Below are positions 30,039-38,767 of a DNA stretch of 64,000 nt, in pieces; within the stretch, counting starts at the first letter, position 1, and every line of letters starts with the position of its first letter. The notes under the pieces are model-generated. The model had not been told where the DNA came from and did no database searches. It saw only the letters and a list, made by a program, of their open reading frames with translations. A program made the position numbers and the translations under genes. Source of the DNA: Pycnococcus provasolii (Eukaryota > Chlorophyta > Pseudoscourfieldiophyceae > Pseudoscourfieldiales > Pycnococcaceae); NCBI GenBank assembly GCA_938743325.2, contig OW568870.1, forward strand, positions 310,001 through 374,000, given 5' to 3'.

Positions 30039-30623
30039 GCTTGGCGACAGAGCTAACGTCGCGGCGGTAAGTCACGGTTAGAGAGCTTGAGAAGACGTTT
30101 AGCTTGGCTGGTGGGTTACGTAACAGGAACAGGGTGTGTGTCTGCAGAGAAGTGGCAGAAGTGTCGGTTAACGAAGATGATTGTGATTGAGTGGAGAGGG
30201 TGGGTTGACGACACAGTGGACAATGACGATTGAATTTGAATGGATGTCTTTTTTTTAAATGGAACGGAACAACGTGATATCAGCTGTGAATTCACGGGTG
30301 TTGTAACTCAGAAGAAGAAGACAAGGTGGAACATTTTATTCACTCGAACAAGAAGTCATGCAGTCATGAGGCTGAGGTTGATCAGGTCGGATGTGGGATA
30401 CACAGAGAGCCATAGACTATTGGCTTGGCGTGGCAAACTCTGGGTGACATACATTATTCTTTCCCATTATTATTTTCTCAACCTCGGATCCCGTCCCCCG
30501 GCATTTCGGATGCCCCCAGAGGATTGATTCTTCCCGCCAAGAATTAGAATTATTCGTCATCGGCGCCTGTGGTGGTTTAGGTCACTTCACTTCGTTGCCC
30601 TCCTATCTTTCGATAACTGGTAT
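30039..30623. other. intergenic
   Basis: 3' flank of the RRM gene and promoter of RNase HII. Nothing recognisable beyond an A/T-rich stretch near 30240-30300. Confidence 0.45.
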
Positions 30624-31544
30624 ATGATGGTGAACTTGCGACGAACCTCCGCGCGACTCGCACGCGCGTCGCTATCTGGCTCGGAAGTCGGCGGCGTTTC
30701 GAAGTCACCCGCTGGTCGTCGAGCGGGTTCGAAAGCGACGTCTCCCGCATCGACGGCGGCACCACACGCGAGGCGGAATAAGGCTGCCGCGTCGCCGCCT
30801 GCGCGAGAGCAAAAGCTGACCACACATGCTGGCGCCGCAACTCCTTCGCCGAGTGGACTATGCGCGTACGAACGGAGGGCCTTTGCGAAGGGTGATCGCG
30901 TCGTCGTAGGCGTTGACGAGGCGGGACGAGGGCCCCTGTGTGGGCCGGTGGTCGCCGCCGCCGTCGCGGTGGATGCCAAGCAGCTGCCGGCGGCCCTCGC
31001 GTATCTTGGCGACGACGCTGTGCGAATTGACGACAGCAAAAAGCTGAATGAGCAGAACCGGGAGGAGCTTTACGAACGCATCGTTTCAGCGCCGGGACTG
31101 TACGTAGCACGGTCGTTCGTCGACGCAAAAACCATCGACGAAATCAACATTTTGCAGGCGACGCTAAGAGGCATGCGCGACGCAGTCAAGGAGTTGAGCA
31201 AGGCACGCGCTGAAGTGCAAGGCAAAGTGGACCACGTCTTCATCGACGGCAACAAAATTCCGTCAGACATGCCGGAAGTTGTCGGGCCGAAGGCTGTCGT
31301 CGAGAGCGTCGTTGGCGGCGACGGCAAGGTGTGGTGTATCGCCGCGGCAAGCATAGTCGCTAAAGTTGAGCGCGACCGCTACATGAGGGTGCTTCACGAC
31401 AAGCATCCCGTTTACAACCTGGGCACGCACAAGGGCTATGGCACCGCGCAGCACATGCGAGCCATACACGAGCACGGTCCCATCGACGAGCACCGCCGCA
31501 GCTTCGCGCCCATCAAGGGTGTCGAAAAGTGGGCACGTAAGTGA
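30624..31544 (+). CDS. RNase HII, organelle-targeted
   Basis: 306 aa. About 90 N-terminal residues are Arg/Ser/Ala-rich (MMVNLRRTSARLARASLSGS), fitting a plastid or mitochondrial presequence. The catalytic domain starts at about 93 with VVVGVDEAGRGPLCGPVVA (Asp98, Glu99), then RIDDSKKLNEQNREELYE, VFIDGNKIP (third Asp), VWCIAAASIVAKVERDRYM (fourth metal ligand region) and the C-terminal HKGYGTAQHMRAIHEHGP. This is bacterial-type RNase HII, which nicks RNA-DNA hybrids and removes misinserted ribonucleotides. It differs from eukaryotic nuclear RNase H2A, which lacks this motif set, so organelle origin is likely. All key acidic residues are visible. Confidence 0.9.
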   Translation: MMVNLRRTSARLARASLSGSEVGGVSKSPAGRRAGSKATSPASTAAPHARRNKAAASPPAREQKLTTHAGAATPSPSGLCAYERRAFAKGDRVVVGVDEAGRGPLCGPVVAAAVAVDAKQLPAALAYLGDDAVRIDDSKKLNEQNREELYERIVSAPGLYVARSFVDAKTIDEINILQATLRGMRDAVKELSKARAEVQGKVDHVFIDGNKIPSDMPEVVGPKAVVESVVGGDGKVWCIAAASIVAKVERDRYMRVLHDKHPVYNLGTHKGYGTAQHMRAIHEHGPIDEHRRSFAPIKGVEKWARK

Positions 31545-31651
31545 AATGCCGCCGCCAAAGCTAACTTGCTTCTGCTACAGTACTTGTCTTCAAGTACAGT
31601 GGCTTTGTTATAAATAATCTACGATAGGATGTAAGAATTGGATTTTCCCAG

Positions 31652-32467
31652 TTACAATGCGAGCATAGGTGGAGCCGGCCACACCTGCTCGCTCTCGAGC
31701 TCGATGTCCGTCGGCGTGTCGTAGATTTCGAGAAACTCGTTGAGCGTTGGTGGAGCTGTCGTCACCGCGGCGCTCACGACGGCGTCCGCGGTTGGCAAGT
31801 CGGGGAACGCGGTGTTGAGGCTGTCCACAGCCTTGGCGAGCTCGTCGCCGGAAAGTGTGCTCAAGTGCGCGCCGAGCTCAAGCATCTTTAAGTTGATGTT
31901 GCTCAGGCTCTTGACCATAACCTCCTCGTCGATAGGCTCGGGTTTTGCGTTTTCCTGCGCGACGAACGCCGTGACGAGGGAGCTGAACGCGTTGAACGGA
32001 ACATCCTCCGTGCTGCTGACAATTCGCACAGTTTCGAACGTTTCGGACGCCCTGACGGCGTTTGCGATTTTCCGCAAGCAGTCCAACTGCACGCCCGCTT
32101 CGAGCTCGAGCACGAGCAGCACTGCGCCAGGGTAGACGACGAGGCAACCTGTGTGCGACACGTCTTGCACGCAGTCTAGGAAGAAGGCTTTTGCGTCTTC
32201 TGCTGAGTGCGCCTTGGCTGAGCTTGCCACAGTGCCAACGAGCGTGATACGGTTCACCATGGCCTCCTTTGTTTTTCGCTTAGACGCGAGCTCGTTTTGT
32301 CGTTCGAGCATGACGTCGAGGAGCGAGCGCATGGGTCCCCCTGATGCGAGCGCGGATGTGTCAATCCCATTTGAGGTGTCACCGTTCACTTCTTGAGGAA
32401 GAGAGTGCGTGGCCATATCTGCACCACCACCAGGTGGAGGAGCGGTGTTTAAGGCGTCTTCCGTCAT
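31652..32467 (-). CDS. TEX47/BLUF-fold-like protein
   Basis: 271 aa from the ATG at 32467. Residues about 70-185 contain NRITLVGTVA, then FFLDCVQDVSHTGCLVVYPG, AVLLVLELEAGVQLDCLRKI, and RIVSSTEDVPFNAFSSL. This alternation of beta strands and helices, with a 'TG-LLVYPG-hvlElE' core, resembles the BLUF-like domain of TEX47, a sperm/flagellum-associated family. No flavin-binding Tyr-Gln pair typical of photoactive BLUF is evident. The C-terminal part (about 190-270) is helical and acidic. There is no signal or TM segment. The assignment is by resemblance and could be another ferredoxin-like fold. It converges with RNase HII and has CTACGATAG (31619) just downstream. Confidence 0.45.
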   Translation of the reverse strand: MTEDALNTAPPPGGGADMATHSLPQEVNGDTSNGIDTSALASGGPMRSLLDVMLERQNELASKRKTKEAMVNRITLVGTVASSAKAHSAEDAKAFFLDCVQDVSHTGCLVVYPGAVLLVLELEAGVQLDCLRKIANAVRASETFETVRIVSSTEDVPFNAFSSLVTAFVAQENAKPEPIDEEVMVKSLSNINLKMLELGAHLSTLSGDELAKAVDSLNTAFPDLPTADAVVSAAVTTAPPTLNEFLEIYDTPTDIELESEQVWPAPPMLAL

Positions 32468-33191
32468 AAGGCCAAAGACAAACCTTAAGAGACGAAGACG
32501 AAGAATGAAACCAAACCAAACCAAACCAACGAAGGAGGCGTACCTGAACTACCCTGAACTAACGGTGGGTCTCCCCCCCCCCCAGTGCGCGGGTCCCAGC
32601 ATCCAAACCGACCAGGATGGCGGACGGACGGAGTTGCTTTGCTCGAGCTCTCCTCTCGAAGTCTCGAGCACGTTCCAACGCTTCTTGCAACACCTCGCAA
32701 GAGTCAAGAGTCACCTGATGAGTGATGAGGGGCAACGCAGTCGCCAGCCGAGAGAGTAATAATAGTACCGTGTAGTACTACTTCGTACTACGGTGGAGAG
32801 AGGACGATAACAGGGGCCCTCCCTGGTAGTACCTACCTGGACACTGGAGTCGTGGAGTCGTGGAGTCGTGGAGTCGTGAATCGTGATGCTCCGCTTTCAG
32901 AACAGACCCCTGGGTGCAAGCAAGAAAGCAAGCAAGAAGAGCAACTGAGCAAGGAGAACGAGGAATCGAGGTCTTGAGATTGAGGGGTTTGGGCCTTGGG
33001 GTGCGCGATTAGGGTTTAGGGTTAGGGTTAGGGTTAGGGTTACGGTTCCCTCGCGCCAAGTTGTTTTTCTGTCCTCATCAGGTTTTGCCTGTCGCCTTGA
33101 TCTGCCTTGACAGATTTGACAGCGCGTGATAGACTTGTCATCGCCTGGATCTGCGGATAGATACAGACACAGCGCACTCTACATATCAAAA
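32468..33191. other. divergent promoter region with telomere-type array and minisatellite
   Basis: Between the TEX47-like gene and pseudouridine glycosidase. It contains a five-fold GGAGTCGT tandem (about 32849-32880), GTAGTACTACTTCGTACTAC near 32770-32790, a C-run at 32573 and the TTAGGG array at 33009. No gene is seen. Confidence 0.5.
33009..33039. repeat. interstitial telomere-type array, 5 units
   Basis: Four TTAGGG and one TTTAGGG unit on the plus strand, 153 bp upstream of the start codon at 33192. Confidence 0.9.
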
Positions 33192-34160
33192 ATGTCCTTG
33201 TCGTCGTGCGTTGTCGTCTCAGAACACGTCAAAGATGCCATTAAACGCAATAAGCCCATCGTCGCACTCGAGTCAACCATATTCACGCACGGCATGCCGC
33301 ACCCAGACGGAGCCAAAACCCAACTGGAAGTCGAACAGGTCGTCAGAGCGGCTGGCGCAACGCCGGCAACCATCGCCATACTCAACGGTTCGCTTGTCGT
33401 CGGCTTGTCGAAGGACGAAATCACATCCCTCGCAATCCTATCCACGCAGCATAAGGTGGACAAAGTCTCCCGCAGGGACATCTACCAGTGCATCGCGCAG
33501 GCGAAGAACGGGGCGACGACCGTCGCAGCCACGGCGTTCATCGCAAGCCTTGCGGGCATCGACGTCTTCGCGACGGGCGGAATAGGAGGCGTGCACAGAG
33601 GAGCAGAAACCACCATGGACGTGTCCAATGATCTCGTCGAACTTGCGCACACGCCCGTGTGCGTCTGCTGCGCGGGTGCCAAGTCCATACTCGACATTCC
33701 GCGGACGCTCGAGGTGCTGGAGACGAACGGGGTTGCCGTTGCAAGCGTCGGGCAGAGCAATTTTCCCGCATTTTTCACGCGAGACTCCGGCGTGAGGGCA
33801 CCAACCTCCCTAGCCTCCGCGGACGACGTCGCAAGGCTAGTGGCCGCCATGCGGCTTGTGAGCCGCGCGGCGCCGCACGCTGCTCATCCTGGCGCCGTAA
33901 TTGGGATTCCCATTCCTGCGCAAGCTGAGGCGGACGCCGCGGAGGTGGAGGCGGCAACAGAGGAGGCGCTGCGTGAGGCAAATAGAAGAGGCATCGAAGG
34001 GAACGCCGTCACGCCGTTCATCCTCGCTGAGGTGAACACGCGCTCTAAGGGAAACAGCCTTCGTGCGAATGTGGCGCTCATCAAGAACAACGCGCATTTC
34101 GCCGCGCAGGTTGCTGTGCGTGCGTCGACGATGACAACGACGCCGTCGTCGCGGCTGTAA
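33192..34160 (+). CDS. pseudouridine-5'-phosphate glycosidase
   Basis: 322 aa from the ATG at 33192. Signature blocks are VALESTIFTHGMPHPDG, PATIAILNGSLVVGLSK, DKVSRRDIYQCIA, GATTVAATAFIASLAGIDVFATGGIGGVH, RGAETTMDVSNDL, VCAGAKSILDIPRTLE and the C-terminal GNAVTPFILAEVN. These match PsuG, the Mn2+-dependent lyase/glycosidase that splits pseudouridine-5'-phosphate into uracil and ribose-5-phosphate. In plants the partner kinase acts first, and both proteins are peroxisomal; here no C-terminal SKL is present, so location is uncertain. No kinase domain is fused. Length is typical. Confidence 0.95.
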   Translation: MSLSSCVVVSEHVKDAIKRNKPIVALESTIFTHGMPHPDGAKTQLEVEQVVRAAGATPATIAILNGSLVVGLSKDEITSLAILSTQHKVDKVSRRDIYQCIAQAKNGATTVAATAFIASLAGIDVFATGGIGGVHRGAETTMDVSNDLVELAHTPVCVCCAGAKSILDIPRTLEVLETNGVAVASVGQSNFPAFFTRDSGVRAPTSLASADDVARLVAAMRLVSRAAPHAAHPGAVIGIPIPAQAEADAAEVEAATEEALREANRRGIEGNAVTPFILAEVNTRSKGNSLRANVALIKNNAHFAAQVAVRASTMTTTPSSRL

Positions 34161-34444
34161 CATCATAGTTTCGGAGAAGGATTGTATGTAATTGAAAAGG
34201 AGTCTGTGTCTCCAGATTTACACGGATAAGAAGTTGCAACTGGCGGAGAGAAGGGAGAGGAACAAAAAAAGATCGATAGCAAGCGAAGAGAAGGAAGTGC
34301 CAGGTCGACTGGTAGAACTTCGAAACACACCGAGCCGAGCCTGGCGCTTTGATTCTTCCCACGGCGCGCGCGCGCTCTCTCTCTCTTCTCCTTCTTCCTG
34401 TCTCTCTTTGTGCGTGTGTCTGTCGATAGTTTGTTTTTCTCCCT

Positions 34445-35053
34445 TTAGAAGGCGTACAGAGCCTTCTTGCGGTCGAATTCGTGGTACACCTCGACGAAGT
34501 GCTTCTTCGCCGTCGCCGCGTCCATGCCCTTCATGCGCTCCCACTGCGCCCAGCGCTCACGGCCCTCGAAGTCGAGTCCACCGCGTTCTGCCCACATCGG
34601 GCGTTCGGTGTTGTTATCTCCGTTCTTCGCCTGCTGCTCGAGTCCGTAGAGGTAGTAGAACTCCTCCCTCTTCATGGACGCACCTCCCGGCATCTGCTTC
34701 ATGCGCCACTTGAGGTTGTAGAAGTACTCCTTTTTGTTGTTTTCGTCGGTAAACTTGGCGAAGTCCGCGTCGACGCTGTACGTCTTTCCAGACGCTCCGT
34801 GCTCGAACTGGAATCCGTCGGATTTCTCTTCGACCGCTTCCTCTGCCTCCGCGTTCCCGGCACCGACGCGTACGATCTTCGACGGCGTTTTCGCGCGTTG
34901 CACCTTTCCTCGTGCGAGTCGCCACTTCTGGCGGTGCGGTCCCGGGTGGTCTTCGAGCCACGTGTATTTGCTGACAGCCGCCTCCAGCTGCGCGATGTCC
35001 TCGCCGCACGCCGCGAGCGCGGAGACGGCGGACTGCTTATCGGAGTCCGACAT
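34445..35053 (-). CDS. acyl-CoA-binding domain protein
   Basis: 202 aa. The C-terminal half (about 88-197) fits the ACBP fold: EEFYYLYGLEQQAKNGDNN, TERPMW, then GRERWAQWERMKGMDAATA and a last helix HFVEVYHEF. The canonical YGLYKQATxGD and KWDAWxxLKG motifs are recognisable, with the acyl-CoA-contacting Tyr and Lys region conserved. The N-terminal 85 residues are helical and charged, without a signal peptide, so it is probably cytosolic. ACBPs buffer and carry acyl-CoA esters for lipid synthesis. The insert MKQMPGGASMKR between helices is longer than in short 10-kDa ACBPs. Confidence 0.8.
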   Translation of the reverse strand: MSDSDKQSAVSALAACGEDIAQLEAAVSKYTWLEDHPGPHRQKWRLARGKVQRAKTPSKIVRVGAGNAEAEEAVEEKSDGFQFEHGASGKTYSVDADFAKFTDENNKKEYFYNLKWRMKQMPGGASMKREEFYYLYGLEQQAKNGDNNTERPMWAERGGLDFEGRERWAQWERMKGMDAATAKKHFVEVYHEFDRKKALYAF

Positions 35054-35256
35054 CTTGGGAAAAGTCTAAGAATTATGTATGGGAGGAGGCGTTATGGAAT
35101 TATCGGCGTTACTGGCAAACGGGGGAGGGAAAAGAAGGAAGGAAAGAAGGTCTGGGACGGAAAAAACATCATCTCCCGAGTCCCGACCGAACCGCGGGAG
35201 GAGGTCCGGGGGGTACCACCCTTGAACCCTTAAGCGTAATATGTTTTTCATACCCC

Positions 35257-35423
35257 TTACCAGGGGGTTGAGTTCGGGTTTACCAGGATGTTGAGTTAGG
35301 GGTTACCGGGGGGAGTTGAGTTAGGGTTTCCCGGGGGTTGAGTTAGGGGTTACCGGGGAGTTGAGTTAGGGGTTACCGGGGGGATTTGAGTTCGGGTTTC
35401 CCGGGATGTTGAGTTAGGGTTAC
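35257..35423. repeat. minisatellite with GAGTTAGGG core, about 7 units
   Basis: Units of about 23-27 bp run GTTGAGTTAGGGGTTACCGGGGG with variants (TTCGGG for TTAGGG; CCCGGG or CCAGGA for CCGGGG). The internal TTAGGG(G) links it to the telomere-type arrays. It lies 200-370 bp upstream of the ACBP gene's start. Confidence 0.75.
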
Positions 35424-35521
35424 TGTCGTCCTTACCTTACCTGTTCGGGGGGTTGCTTGGGGCCCACCCACTCCGCCGCCGCCCTCGTTGAGACTCTTCG
35501 TGCGTGCACACGTCCGTCCCT

Positions 35522-35595
35522 TAAAGCCCCCCGACAGTAGAATCCGGGCCACCCCGGGCCCGGGGTGGCCCGGATTCTACTGTCGGGGGGCTTTA
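35522..35595. repeat. perfect 74-bp palindrome with no spacer
   Basis: Left arm 35522-35558 begins TAAAGCCCCCCGACAGTAGA and ends GGCCACCCCGGG; the right arm 35559-35595 is its exact reverse complement, ending TCGGGGGGCTTTA. The arms are 37 bp with no mismatch and no spacer; the centre is CCCGGGCCCGGG. Confidence 0.95.
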
Positions 35596-36287
35596 TTCTT
35601 CCCAAAAGCAGTAATAAGCCAAGATGATTGGCAACGTTTCTTGATTTGGTTCGTGTACCCGTACAGTTCTCTCCTATTATTATTACTGTATTGTATTTAA
35701 CAATACGTACAGTACGTAGTATCGTCTCTTACTGTACTGTACAGTGTACTCTGTATGTATGTAGATTTCTAGAGATTTCTAAGTTCAAAGAAGGTTTTTG
35801 TTTTTTTAAGGTACGTATTTTAATAAGGTATCATAGGAGGAGGAGGATCGCGGTGATTGGTGATTACGGTACATCTTGATGGATGCTTTTTAAAAAGGGG
35901 AGGTACCTGTACAGGAGACTTAAGGGTAGGGGACGACGGTGTGTGGAAGTGTGTGTGTGTGTGTATGTACCCTACGGCCTACATGTAGTATATGTGAGTG
36001 AATGTGTGCTGATGAACCAAAGAAATACATTGCCTCAAACATGGTGAGGGCTCTTCAAACAAGCTCGCTGAGCATACGTATTTTTTATATTATTCCAATT
36101 GATCCAACTGAACACAGACACTATTGCCGTGGGGGAGAGAGGGACGGGATACGATGGGCTTTCTCTGCTTGATGATGAAAACAAATCGAAAGTCTCACAA
36201 ATTTACTACACACATCTTCTTCCCACCCTTTATTAAAAAAACAAAACACAGGGTTTTGAGGAAGAAGCCGATGATGTCAAATGTTAG

Positions 36288-37694
36288 TTAGTTCGTTCCA
36301 ACGTCGGCGCCGGAAGATATGAGAGACTTCTCACGCCACCGAACCACCTGCGCGAGCCTCAACTCGAGCTCCTCCGCGGTCAACTCGCGGTTGTGCGGGT
36401 CCGAGTCGCCCTTCGCGCCAATCGTTAGCTCGATGAAGTTGCCAGTAAACGACGCGTGAGGAACGTCGTCAAGCTGGTAAGGTTTCGAGCACACGTTGTC
36501 CCTTGGGTGATACTCCACCCAAGCGTGTGTGAGCCTCGATGAAGCGCGAGCTAGGTCGCGACGAGGAGACAAGTCCCAGCCACCGAGCGCGCCGACGAGC
36601 GCGAGCGCGAGAGGACGAGAGACGCTGTCGGGTAAGCCAGCCATCGCGTTTATCCAGTTGCCCGCAATGCCCGTCAGCTGGTCGAACGAGCGCGAGACGC
36701 AGACTGCCGTTACCGCGGGCACGGTGGCGCGCGTGAGCCATGGTGCACCGTCGTCACCAGCGCGCGCGCATGCCGCAGCCGCGGCACTCGCAACCGCACC
36801 GCCCAGGCTGTGCCCGCAGAGAATCACCGAGCGAGACGGGGGCGTTTCACCGCCAACACCATCGAACCCAAGCCATGCGGGGGCACTCTCGGCGCTAGCT
36901 TCTGTCGCTAGCGAGCACGGCAGCGACGTCGCCGCCGCGTTCGCGGCGACGAGGCAGTCCGCCACGAGATTGTCGCGCGTCGCGAACGGCCGATGACTGC
37001 CCGGCGTGTCGTCCGGACCACCCACCGCTCGAGGATTGTACAGCAGCACCGCGCAGCCGCATCGAAGGAATGGCACGAGCGAGTTGGCGCCAAACGCGAG
37101 CTCGTGCTCCCAGCAGCCTGCGTTGCCCTGCAGCATGACAGCGACTGGCGCGCTTGGTGACAGTTCGCCGGGGGGCAGCAGGACCGCGCCGTGCAGGCAC
37201 GACGCGTCGTCGCCGGGCACACGTATGCGTACCTCTCGGCTCCTCACGCCGAGCACGCTGTTGAACTGAACCAGCCGTTTCCTCGCGTGCGGCCTGAGCG
37301 CGTCCGGGCTAACAATCGCGACGGATCTAATCGCCTGCGGCAGCGCTCGCCACAGCACACCCCCTCTGTCCAGCCTTCCCACGCACGCCCATACCTGCGC
37401 GGGGAATACAATCACGCCGAGTGCCTTATGCCAACACGCCATTGCCGCGGCGGCGAGTCCGCTCGTTGCTGCGCACGACGCGAGCACAGACGCGCGTTCG
37501 GACGCGGTGAGTCCGCCTTCGTCGCCGTCCATGTCGCGCAGTCCGAGTGCGGATGCGAGGTAAGTTGCGTGTACGGCGCTCGATACGACCCACCCTCGCC
37601 TGAGGAAGCGCGGCGCGACGAGCCGGTGGAGGACGAGCGCCAGCGACGCGTACGTCGCGGCGGACATCCACCCCGAGCCTGACGCGAGGCCCAT
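36288..37694 (-). CDS. membrane-associated alpha/beta hydrolase
   Basis: 468 aa. The N-terminal ~110 residues hold hydrophobic helices (TYASLALVLHRLVAP, SCAATSGLAAAAMACW, LGVIVFPAQVWACV). The hydrolase core follows: a strand-oxyanion block VAVMLQGNAGCWEHE (about 178-192), LLYNPRAVGG, and the nucleophile elbow ILCGHSLGGAVAS (Ser about 291). A late Asp/His pair is plausible (YHPRDNV and DVPHAS near 410-425). Substrate cannot be told; the family includes lipases, esterases and BEM46/ABHD-like enzymes. Its N-terminal hydrophobic part suggests a membrane-bound enzyme. It shares a 150-bp promoter region with the Frag1/DRAM-like gene, with a telomere-type array in between. Confidence 0.8.
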   Translation of the reverse strand: MGLASGSGWMSAATYASLALVLHRLVAPRFLRRGWVVSSAVHATYLASALGLRDMDGDEGGLTASERASVLASCAATSGLAAAAMACWHKALGVIVFPAQVWACVGRLDRGGVLWRALPQAIRSVAIVSPDALRPHARKRLVQFNSVLGVRSREVRIRVPGDDASCLHGAVLLPPGELSPSAPVAVMLQGNAGCWEHELAFGANSLVPFLRCGCAVLLYNPRAVGGPDDTPGSHRPFATRDNLVADCLVAANAAATSLPCSLATEASAESAPAWLGFDGVGGETPPSRSVILCGHSLGGAVASAAAAACARAGDDGAPWLTRATVPAVTAVCVSRSFDQLTGIAGNWINAMAGLPDSVSRPLALALVGALGGWDLSPRRDLARASSRLTHAWVEYHPRDNVCSKPYQLDDVPHASFTGNFIELTIGAKGDSDPHNRELTAEELELRLAQVVRWREKSLISSGADVGTN

Positions 37695-37761
37695 GCTGAT
37701 GGCGATGGTTGGCGCGAGAACTCGAGAGCCAGAAGGGACGGGGCAGGGACCGCAGGGGGAG

Positions 37762-37794
37762 CCCTAACCCTAACCCTAACCAGCTCTACCCTAA
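37762..37794. repeat. interstitial telomere-type array, 3+1 CCCTAA units
   Basis: Three perfect CCCTAA units plus a fourth 9 bp further on. It lies 68 bp and 52 bp from two divergent start codons (37694 and 37846). Confidence 0.88.
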
Positions 37795-37845
37795 CCCGCC
37801 GGTTCTTGCAGGCACGTTTTGCGGCCGGAAAAGCGATTGTTCCGC

Positions 37846-38706
37846 ATGTCGTCGCCATGGCCGACGCCTCCCGTATTCGTCCTCGCTATCGCCTTGGCTG
37901 CCATCACCGTCACCGCGTCCTTCAGCACGTTCTATGGAAAATCGCATACGTGCGTGGACGTGTGCATACGTGCTCAGTGGACGGGAGACAACAACAACAA
38001 CAGAAGAGAAGATGCTAATGCCTTAAGCAAGGAGCAACTCGTACACAAACACTGCACAGAGACGTGGGCCGACGCCTGGCCAACCATCTCGTTCACAGGC
38101 GCGCTCGCGCCTGAATACTACATCTTCGCTGTAGGTTTGTCGCTCACCGCCATCGTCGGGTTCGTCGCTCTCATTCACTTGCACCGCAACGTGCACGCCG
38201 CTGCTCTTAAGACGAAGCCGTGCTGCGGCTGCTGCGTAAGCCCATGCGAGCACGTGCACGCTGGCCTTGCTTGCTTGGGGCTCGCTGCGGTTGGAATCTT
38301 CTCTGTCGCGGACTTCACTTCTGCGCATACGTTAGCGGCATTCTGCTTCTTTTTATTCACGTCAACGCACACTCTACAAGTGTGGCAAGCAGTGATACGG
38401 TACGAGGTGCAAGGTTGCACCACATCTGTGGTAGAAGCGTGGAATCGTCTCGCCCTCAGGCACCGTGCAAAACTTGCCATCGTGTTATCCGGTTGCTGTG
38501 TTGCTGTCGCGAGCGCGGTCACCTTCGCGCTCACCAGTGAAACATACTACACGCGACGAGCAGGACCTCTAATTCAGTGGACGTATGTGCTTCTTATCGG
38601 AAGCGCATTTGGCGTGCACACGTGGGATTCACGCGAGGCGGCGGCCGACGTGTGCTCCACAACATTGTCGCCAACGAACGAGGATGTTGAAGACGCGCGC
38701 TTGTAG
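37846..38706 (+). CDS. Frag1/DRAM/Sfk1-family six-TM protein
   Basis: 286 aa with about six TM helices: VFVLAIALAAITVTASF (8-24), then a luminal loop with Cys, PTISFTGALAPEYYIFAVGLSLTAIVG, CLGLAAVGIFSVADF, HTLAAFCFFLFTSTHTLQ, LAIVLSGCCVAVASAVTFAL and LIQWTYVLLIGSAFGV. The segment ISFTGALAPE followed by a TM helix is the family hallmark (ISxTGxxPE), as in DRAM, PGAP2 and Sfk1. Family members act in GPI-lipid remodelling, lysosomal autophagy control or PM lipid asymmetry; which applies here is unclear. A Cys-rich cytosolic loop (KPCCGCCVSPCEH) could be palmitoylated. Confidence 0.75.
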   Translation: MSSPWPTPPVFVLAIALAAITVTASFSTFYGKSHTCVDVCIRAQWTGDNNNNRREDANALSKEQLVHKHCTETWADAWPTISFTGALAPEYYIFAVGLSLTAIVGFVALIHLHRNVHAAALKTKPCCGCCVSPCEHVHAGLACLGLAAVGIFSVADFTSAHTLAAFCFFLFTSTHTLQVWQAVIRYEVQGCTTSVVEAWNRLALRHRAKLAIVLSGCCVAVASAVTFALTSETYYTRRAGPLIQWTYVLLIGSAFGVHTWDSREAAADVCSTTLSPTNEDVEDARL

Positions 38707-38767
38707 ATGAATACCATGTAATGTACACTCCTCTTGTAACACGTTATCTTCTGTATATTATTATTAC

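Larger units (their letters stand above)
35054..36287. other. intergenic region with minisatellite and long palindrome
   Basis: 1.2 kb lacking supported genes. It holds a telomere-like minisatellite (35257-35423), a perfect 74-bp palindrome (35522-35595), and AT-rich flanks with GTACTGTACAGT-type short repeats around 35700-35760 and a (GT)n run near 35945-35964. Confidence 0.55.
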
